NCBI GenBank assembly: GCA_029961075.1 | Contig: JASBVL010000115.1 | Location: 1-46,111, forward strand | DNA from: Sphaerobacter sp. | Lineage (GTDB): Bacteria; Chloroflexota; Chloroflexia; Thermomicrobiales; Thermomicrobiaceae | Direction: 5' to 3' | DNA length: 46,111 bases | Shown: positions 41,723-46,111 of the stretch, in pieces | How the letters are laid out: each line of letters begins with the position of its first letter | Position numbering within the stretch: the first letter of the stretch is position 1 | Position numbers and translations under genes: made by a program | Notes under the pieces: generated by a model | What the model saw: the letters and a program-made list of their open reading frames with translations, nothing else | What the model was told of the DNA's origin: nothing | Database searches by the model: none

Positions 41723-42373
41723 TTGGCGAAGCAGCAGCGCGCGATCTCCAACCCACTGGCGCTCGCGGTGCTGGCCCTCCTCCGGGAGCGGCCGATGCAC
41801 CCCTACGAGATGGCCGCCACCATGCGGGAGCGCGGCAAGCATCACAGCATCAAGCTCAACTATGGCTCCCTCTACACCGTGGTCGACGCGCTCGAGCGCC
41901 ACGGCCTGATCGTCCCCCGCGAGACGGTGCGGGAGGGGCGCCGGCCGGAGCGCACCGTCTACGAGCTGACGGACGCCGGGCGCGCCAAGCTCGACGGCTG
42001 GCTCCGCGACCTCCTGCGGCGCCCGGTCAAGGAGTACCCCCAGTTCGAGGCCGGCCTCTCCCTGATGGCCACGCTGCCGCCCGACGAGGTCGTCACGCTC
42101 CTCACGGAGCGGGTGCGTCGGCTGGAGGAGGAGATCGCTCGGCTGCGCGCCGGTTTGGACGCCGCCGCGGCGCAGGGGGTGCCGCAGATCTTCCTCATCG
42201 AGCACGACTACGAGCTGGCCCTCAAGGAGGCCGAGCTGCGCTGGGTCCGTGACCTCATCCGCGGCATCCAGGAGGAGGCGCTCACCGGCGTCGACTGGTG
42301 GCGCGGCTTCCACGCCCAGGGCGGCGCGCATCGTGACGACGAGCGGCGAGAGGAGGAACCGGTGAGCAACTGA
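41723..42373 (+). CDS. PadR-family transcriptional regulator
   Basis: 216 residues from TTG 41723, seven bases after GAGGTG. N-terminal winged helix (LALAVLALLRERPMHPYEMAATM, LNYGSLYTVVDALERHGLI, YELTDAGRAKLDGWL) and a C-terminal Vir-type helical domain with a coiled coil (LLTERVRRLEEEIARLRAGL). PadR proteins of this type repress multidrug exporter operons and are released by the drug or a metabolite. The following ABC exporter and monooxygenase genes are the likely targets. Confidence 0.9.
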   Translation: MAKQQRAISNPLALAVLALLRERPMHPYEMAATMRERGKHHSIKLNYGSLYTVVDALERHGLIVPRETVREGRRPERTVYELTDAGRAKLDGWLRDLLRRPVKEYPQFEAGLSLMATLPPDEVVTLLTERVRRLEEEIARLRAGLDAAAAQGVPQIFLIEHDYELALKEAELRWVRDLIRGIQEEALTGVDWWRGFHAQGGAHRDDERREEEPVSN

Positions 42374-42385
42374 GCCAGATGAACT

Positions 42386-42423
42386 GGCCCCCTGACGGGT
42401 GCTGGCACACCCGCTCGGGGGCC
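42386..42423 (+). other. GC-rich hairpin after padR
   Basis: GGCCCCC (42386-42392) pairs with GGGGGCC (42417-42423), with an inner stem CGGGTG/CACCCG (42396-42401/42408-42413). There is no T-run. It may slow or partly end transcription between padR and the exporter genes. Confidence 0.5.
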
Positions 42424-42438
42424 GAGGACTTCGAGCCG

Positions 42439-42507
42439 GTCCCGCGCCGCGAAACCTGCTACCCGAAGCGTCCATCCCCAAGGATAGCAGGTCGAGCACC
42501 GCGGGAC
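42439..42507 (+). promoter_or_regulatory. nested inverted repeat in the leader of the ABC exporter operon
   Basis: Outer arms GTCCCGCG (42439-42446) and CGCGGGAC (42500-42507); inner arms CCTGCTA (42455-42461) and TAGCAGG (42485-42491). It can form one two-part stem ending about 57 bases before the exporter ATG. Either an RNA leader structure or paired operator sites. Confidence 0.5.
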
Positions 42508-42564
42508 GACACACCGTGCAGCCGACAGGCATGCGACGTTCCTGCATGAAGGAGTGCTCGACGC

Positions 42565-43584
42565 ATGGCTATCCAGACACGCCCGCAGGCGGGCGGCGCC
42601 ACCGCCGCCCCGCCGGAGCTGGCCATCACCGCCCACGACTTGGTGAAGACCTACCGCGGCGGCATCCGCGCCCTCGACGGCCTCAGCCTCGCCGTGGAGG
42701 CCGGCACCATCTTCGCCCTGCTCGGCCCGAACGGCGCCGGGAAGTCGACCACCGTCCGGATCCTCACCACGCTGGCGCGGCCCGACGCCGGCAGCGCGCG
42801 CGTGGCGGGCTACGACGTGGTCGCCCAACCCGACCGCGTGCGACGGGCGATTGGCTACGTCAGCCAGAAGTCCGCCGTCGACCCGGAGGCCACCGGGCGA
42901 GAGAACCTGACGCTCCAGGGCCGGATCTACGGCCTGCGCGGCCGGGAGCTGCGGCAGCGCGTCGCCGAGCTGCTGGAGCGCATGGGGCTGGCCGACGCCG
43001 CCGACCGCGTCGCCGGCACCTACTCCGGCGGCATGCAGCGCAAGCTCGACATCCTCATGGGGCTCATCCACCGCCCCCGGGTCCTCTTCCTCGACGAGCC
43101 GACGACCGGCCTCGACCCCGAGGCGCGCGCCGAGCTGTGGGCCGAGATCGCGCGGCTCGCCCGCGAGGAGCACCTCACCGTGCTGCTGACCACCCACTAC
43201 CTCGAGGAGGCCGACCGCCTGGCCCATCGCCTGGCGATCGTCGATCGCGGCCGCACGGTGGTCGAGGGCACGCCCGAGCAGCTCAAGGGCGAGCTGCAGG
43301 GCCACACCATCCGCATCGAGCTCGCCGCCGCGGTGGCCGAGCCGCGCATCCAGGCCGCCCTCGCGCCCCTGCCCGGCCTCCGGGAGGTCAGCCTGCGGGA
43401 CGGCGCGATCTACGCGCGGGCCGACAGCGGCGGCGCGGCGATCCCAGCGGTGCTGGCCGCGCTCGAGGCCAGCGGCGTCCCGGTGGCCGCCGCCACCGTG
43501 GCCCGCCCCTCGCTCGATGACGTCTATCTGCGCTACGTCGGCCGCGCCTTGGACGCGGCCACCGGGAAGGAAACCGGACGATGA
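42565..43584 (+). CDS. DrrA-type ABC exporter ATP-binding protein
   Basis: 339 residues. Walker A GPNGAGKS (54-61), Q-loop region GYVSQKSAVDPEATGRENL, signature YSGGMQRKLDI, Walker B VLFLDEPTTGLDPEAR and H-loop TTHYLEEAD. The C-terminal ~80 residues form the DrrA-like extension. With the permease downstream it makes a daunorubicin-type drug exporter. ATGA overlap with the permease gene shows coupling. The GAAGGAG site precedes the ATG. Confidence 0.93.
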   Translation: MAIQTRPQAGGATAAPPELAITAHDLVKTYRGGIRALDGLSLAVEAGTIFALLGPNGAGKSTTVRILTTLARPDAGSARVAGYDVVAQPDRVRRAIGYVSQKSAVDPEATGRENLTLQGRIYGLRGRELRQRVAELLERMGLADAADRVAGTYSGGMQRKLDILMGLIHRPRVLFLDEPTTGLDPEARAELWAEIARLAREEHLTVLLTTHYLEEADRLAHRLAIVDRGRTVVEGTPEQLKGELQGHTIRIELAAAVAEPRIQAALAPLPGLREVSLRDGAIYARADSGGAAIPAVLAALEASGVPVAAATVARPSLDDVYLRYVGRALDAATGKETGR

Positions 43585-44351
43585 CGTCCCTGGCCCACAC
43601 CTGGCACATGACCGGGCGCCACCTGCGCAACTTCAGCCGCCAGCCCTGGTACATCGCCTTCAGCCTGGTGCAGCCGGTCATCTACCTGCTGCTGTTTGGC
43701 GCCCTCTTCAAGCGCGTCGTCGAGCTGCCCGGCTTCGCCACCACCTCCTACGTCACCTACCTCACGCCGGGCATCGTCGTCATGAGCGCGCTCTTCAGCG
43801 GCGGCTGGCTCGGCGTCTCGGTCATCACCGACCTCGAGCGCGGCGTCCTCGATCGCTTCCTCGTCTCGCCGGTCTGGCGCGGCGCGCTCATCATCGGCCG
43901 CGTGCTCCAGACCGCGCTCGTGACGGTGATCCAGTCGCTGATCCTGATCGGCCTCGGGCTGCTGGTCGGCGCCCGCTTCGCCGGCGGGGCCGCCCAGCTC
44001 GTCGCCCTCATCGCCGCCGCCATGCTGCTGACGGCGATCTTCGGTGCACTCTCCTGCGCGGTCGCGCTCGCCCTCCGCAAGGAGGAGTCGATCATCGGCG
44101 TCGTCCAGTTCCTGCTCCTGCCGTTGACCTTCCTCTCGTCGGTCTTCATGGCGCCCGCGCTCATGCCCGGCTGGATGCGGCAGCTCGCGCGGGTCAACCC
44201 GCTCAACTGGGCGGTGGAGCTCGGACGCGCCCAGCCCACCGCCGGCGACGGGAGCCTGCTCCTCTCCCGCGGCGTCGCCCTGCTGGCGCTCGCGGCCGTG
44301 GCGACCTGGCTCGCAACGCGGGCCCTGCGCGCCTACCAGCGCTCGCTCTGA
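43581..44351 (+). CDS. ABC-2 type permease (DrrB-like)
   Basis: 256 residues with six membrane segments. N-terminal WYIAFSLVQPVIYLLLFGALF and YVTYLTPGIVVMSALFSGGWLGVSVITDLERGVLDRFLVSPV are typical of ABC-2/DrrB permeases, as is QFLLLPLTFLSSVFMAPALMPGWMRQLARVNPLNW. It forms the membrane part of the exporter with the ATPase just upstream. Substrate unknown; lipophilic antibiotics are the usual class. Confidence 0.92.
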   Translation: MTSLAHTWHMTGRHLRNFSRQPWYIAFSLVQPVIYLLLFGALFKRVVELPGFATTSYVTYLTPGIVVMSALFSGGWLGVSVITDLERGVLDRFLVSPVWRGALIIGRVLQTALVTVIQSLILIGLGLLVGARFAGGAAQLVALIAAAMLLTAIFGALSCAVALALRKEESIIGVVQFLLLPLTFLSSVFMAPALMPGWMRQLARVNPLNWAVELGRAQPTAGDGSLLLSRGVALLALAAVATWLATRALRAYQRSL

Positions 44352-44447
44352 CGCGGCACGGCACGGGGCGGGGCGACCGCGACGGTCGGCCCGCCGCTCG
44401 TGGCGGGCCCGCTCCCAGGGCGGGCCTGCCGAGAAAGGTCACCAGCG

Positions 44448-46088
44448 ATGAACGCCACCCATCCCGCGCGATACGACGAGCACCCCCCGGCCCTGATCGT
44501 GGGCGGAGGACTGGTCGGCCTGTCGGCCGCCCTCTTCCTGGCCTGGCAGGACGTCCCCTGCCTGCTCGTCGAGCGCCATCCGGACCTGCTGATCCACCCG
44601 CGCGCCCGGGGCTTCACCCCGCGCACGGTCGAGCTGTTCCGTCAGGTCGGCCTGGAGCCGGCCATCCGCGCCGCCAGCTACGCCAGCGGCGACGCGTTCG
44701 CCTGGACCGCCGTGCGCGCCGACACCCTCGCCGACGCCGTCTATCTGGAGGTGGAGGAGCCGGAGGACGAGGTGCCCACCGCGCACCTCAGCCCCGCCCC
44801 CTTCGCGCCGATCGATCAGGACCGGCTGGAGCTGCTGCTCCGCGAGCGCGCAACCGCCCTCGGCGCGGAGCTGCGCTTCGCCACCGAGCTGGTCGACTTC
44901 ACCCAGGACCCGGACGGGGTCACCGCGCGTCTCGTCGATCGCCGAACCGGCGCCGAGCAGGTGATCCGGGCCGACTACCTCATCGCCGCCGACGGGTACG
45001 CCAGCCCGGTGCGCCGGCGGCTGGGCATCCCCACCGACGGCCCCGGCCCGTTCTTCCACACCATCACGGCAATGGTCGAGGCCGACCTCACCCCGGCGCT
45101 CCGCGGCCGGCCGCTGAGCATCGCCTACCTGCAGCAGCCACGGCCGGGCACGATCCTGATGGCCCACAGCCAGGACGGCCAGCGCTGGGTCTTCGGCATG
45201 GGCTACGCGCCGGACAAGGGCGAGGCGGTCGACGACTTCACCGACGACCGGGTGGCTGAGTTGGTGCGCCAGGCGGCGGGGCTCCCTGAGGTCTCGGTCA
45301 CGATCCGGCCGCAGATCCCGGGCACGGGGATCAAGGTACTCGGCTTCACCATCGGCGCCCAGCTCGCCCGGCAGTATCGCCAGGGCCGGGTGTTCCTCGC
45401 GGGCGACGCGGCGCACATTGTGCCGCCGACCGGGGGCCTGGGCGCCAACGCCGGCATCCAGGACGCCCACAACCTGGCCTGGAAGCTGGCCGCCGTCATC
45501 CGCGGCCAGGCCGGGCCCGCGCTGCTCGACACCTACCACGACGAGCGGCACGCCGTCGGGCAGTTCATCATGCAGCAGGCGCTGGCCCGCTGGCAGGCGC
45601 GCATCGCCGGGGCGGACAGCCCGCCGCTCGTCGACTACGCCACGGTGATCTTCGGCTCGGTCTACCGGTCGGCCGCGGTGCTCGGCGCGCCGGCGGGCGC
45701 CGACCCGGCGCTGCCGGCCACCACGCTGATCGGCCAGCCGGGCACCCGGGCGCCCCACGTCGAATTCGGGCGCGACGGCCAGCCTATCTCGACCATCGAC
45801 CTCTACGGCCGCCGCTTCGTCCTGCTCACCGGCCCGGACGGCGGCGCCTGGGCGCAGGCGGCCGAGCGCGTGGCGGGGGAGCTGGGGCTCCCGCTCGATG
45901 TCTACCGCGTGGGGAGCGGCGGCGACCTGGACGACCCGGAGGCGCGCTTCGCCGCGGCGCACGGCGTGACCGAGTCCGGGGCGCTGCTGGTCCGCCCGGA
46001 CGGCATCGTCGCCTGGCGCGCCGCGGCCGCCGCCGCCGACCCGGCGCGGGCACTCGCGGCGGCGCTCCGTCGCATCCTCGCACGCTGA
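44448..46088 (+). CDS. FAD-dependent aromatic monooxygenase (PheA/TfdB type)
   Basis: 546 residues from ATG 44448. FAD motif GGGLVGLSAALFLAWQ near residue 19, DG motif LIAADGYASPVRRRLG, and GDAAHIVPPTGGLGANAGIQDAHNLAWKL are the three group A flavoprotein monooxygenase fingerprints. A thioredoxin-like C-terminal domain (~430-546, TIDLYGRRFVLLTGPDG, LDVYRVG) follows, as in phenol- and rifampicin- or polyketide-hydroxylating members. It uses NAD(P)H and O2 to hydroxylate an aromatic ring. The place after PadR and a drug exporter suggests modification of a toxic aromatic compound or antibiotic. Confidence 0.9.
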   Translation: MNATHPARYDEHPPALIVGGGLVGLSAALFLAWQDVPCLLVERHPDLLIHPRARGFTPRTVELFRQVGLEPAIRAASYASGDAFAWTAVRADTLADAVYLEVEEPEDEVPTAHLSPAPFAPIDQDRLELLLRERATALGAELRFATELVDFTQDPDGVTARLVDRRTGAEQVIRADYLIAADGYASPVRRRLGIPTDGPGPFFHTITAMVEADLTPALRGRPLSIAYLQQPRPGTILMAHSQDGQRWVFGMGYAPDKGEAVDDFTDDRVAELVRQAAGLPEVSVTIRPQIPGTGIKVLGFTIGAQLARQYRQGRVFLAGDAAHIVPPTGGLGANAGIQDAHNLAWKLAAVIRGQAGPALLDTYHDERHAVGQFIMQQALARWQARIAGADSPPLVDYATVIFGSVYRSAAVLGAPAGADPALPATTLIGQPGTRAPHVEFGRDGQPISTIDLYGRRFVLLTGPDGGAWAQAAERVAGELGLPLDVYRVGSGGDLDDPEARFAAAHGVTESGALLVRPDGIVAWRAAAAAADPARALAAALRRILAR

Positions 46089-46111
46089 GGCGGTTCCTCC
46101 ACCGCACGCCA

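Noticed and set aside
39611..42547. 978-residue minus-strand frame
   Set aside because: Antisense to the ba3 oxidase and padR genes, rich in Asp/Glu/Gly/His as expected from the complement of membrane codons.

Overview
The window is very GC-rich bacterial DNA. The host genes (ba3-type oxygen reductase with a CoxIIA-like small subunit, Mn/Fe superoxide dismutase, LarC, a short FtsH, many GTG/TTG starts, strong GGAGG ribosome sites) fit a thermophilic Chloroflexota of the Thermomicrobia/Sphaerobacter type. That assignment is inferred from gene style and no marker gene proves it.

Left part, 1 to about 18,850: a siphophage-type prophage. From the left edge it runs: tail tube protein (cut by the window), tail-assembly chaperones joined by a -1 frameshift site, tape measure, a cargo pair (lipoprotein and a membrane-anchored Mrr-type nuclease on the opposite strand), tail hub, LamG-like and kelch-repeat fibre proteins, and a lysis module (coiled-coil/TM protein, DUF1003-like protein, two-domain endolysin, LLH-type holin). 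Next come a phage attachment region built on the 3' half of a tRNA-Leu(UAA) gene, a tyrosine integrase, an ImmA-type peptidase, a cI-like repressor, a divergent cro-like gene, a run of overlapping small early genes and a YqaJ-type exonuclease.

Two points about the prophage do not fit normal integration. The attachment region keeps arm-type repeats on both sides of the tRNA core, so it looks like an intact attP. In addition, the phage DNA stops inside yqaJ, at about 18,850, against the last 65 codons of a copper P-type ATPase gene. Between this junction and 20.2 kb lies a decaying strip: the copA tail, an intact antitoxin and a VapC/PIN toxin with several frame lesions.

Right part, 20.2 to 46.1 kb: chromosome. 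It holds a DUF1326 gene and a macrolide-type glycosyltransferase; a divergent nickel/cobalt permease and Fur-family regulator with a TTGCA-type palindrome between them; rlmN-larC-purE; an amidase; a nucleotidyltransferase divergent from a metallophosphoesterase; sodA; two overlapping DUF488 genes; and a single-TM FtsH. After these come an MFS-TSUP-FGGY kinase operon whose kinase has two in-frame amber codons, the ba3 oxidase operon, and a drug-response cluster (PadR regulator with a clear promoter/operator, DrrAB-type ABC exporter, FAD-dependent aromatic monooxygenase). No CRISPR array, rRNA, complete tRNA gene or insertion sequence was seen.
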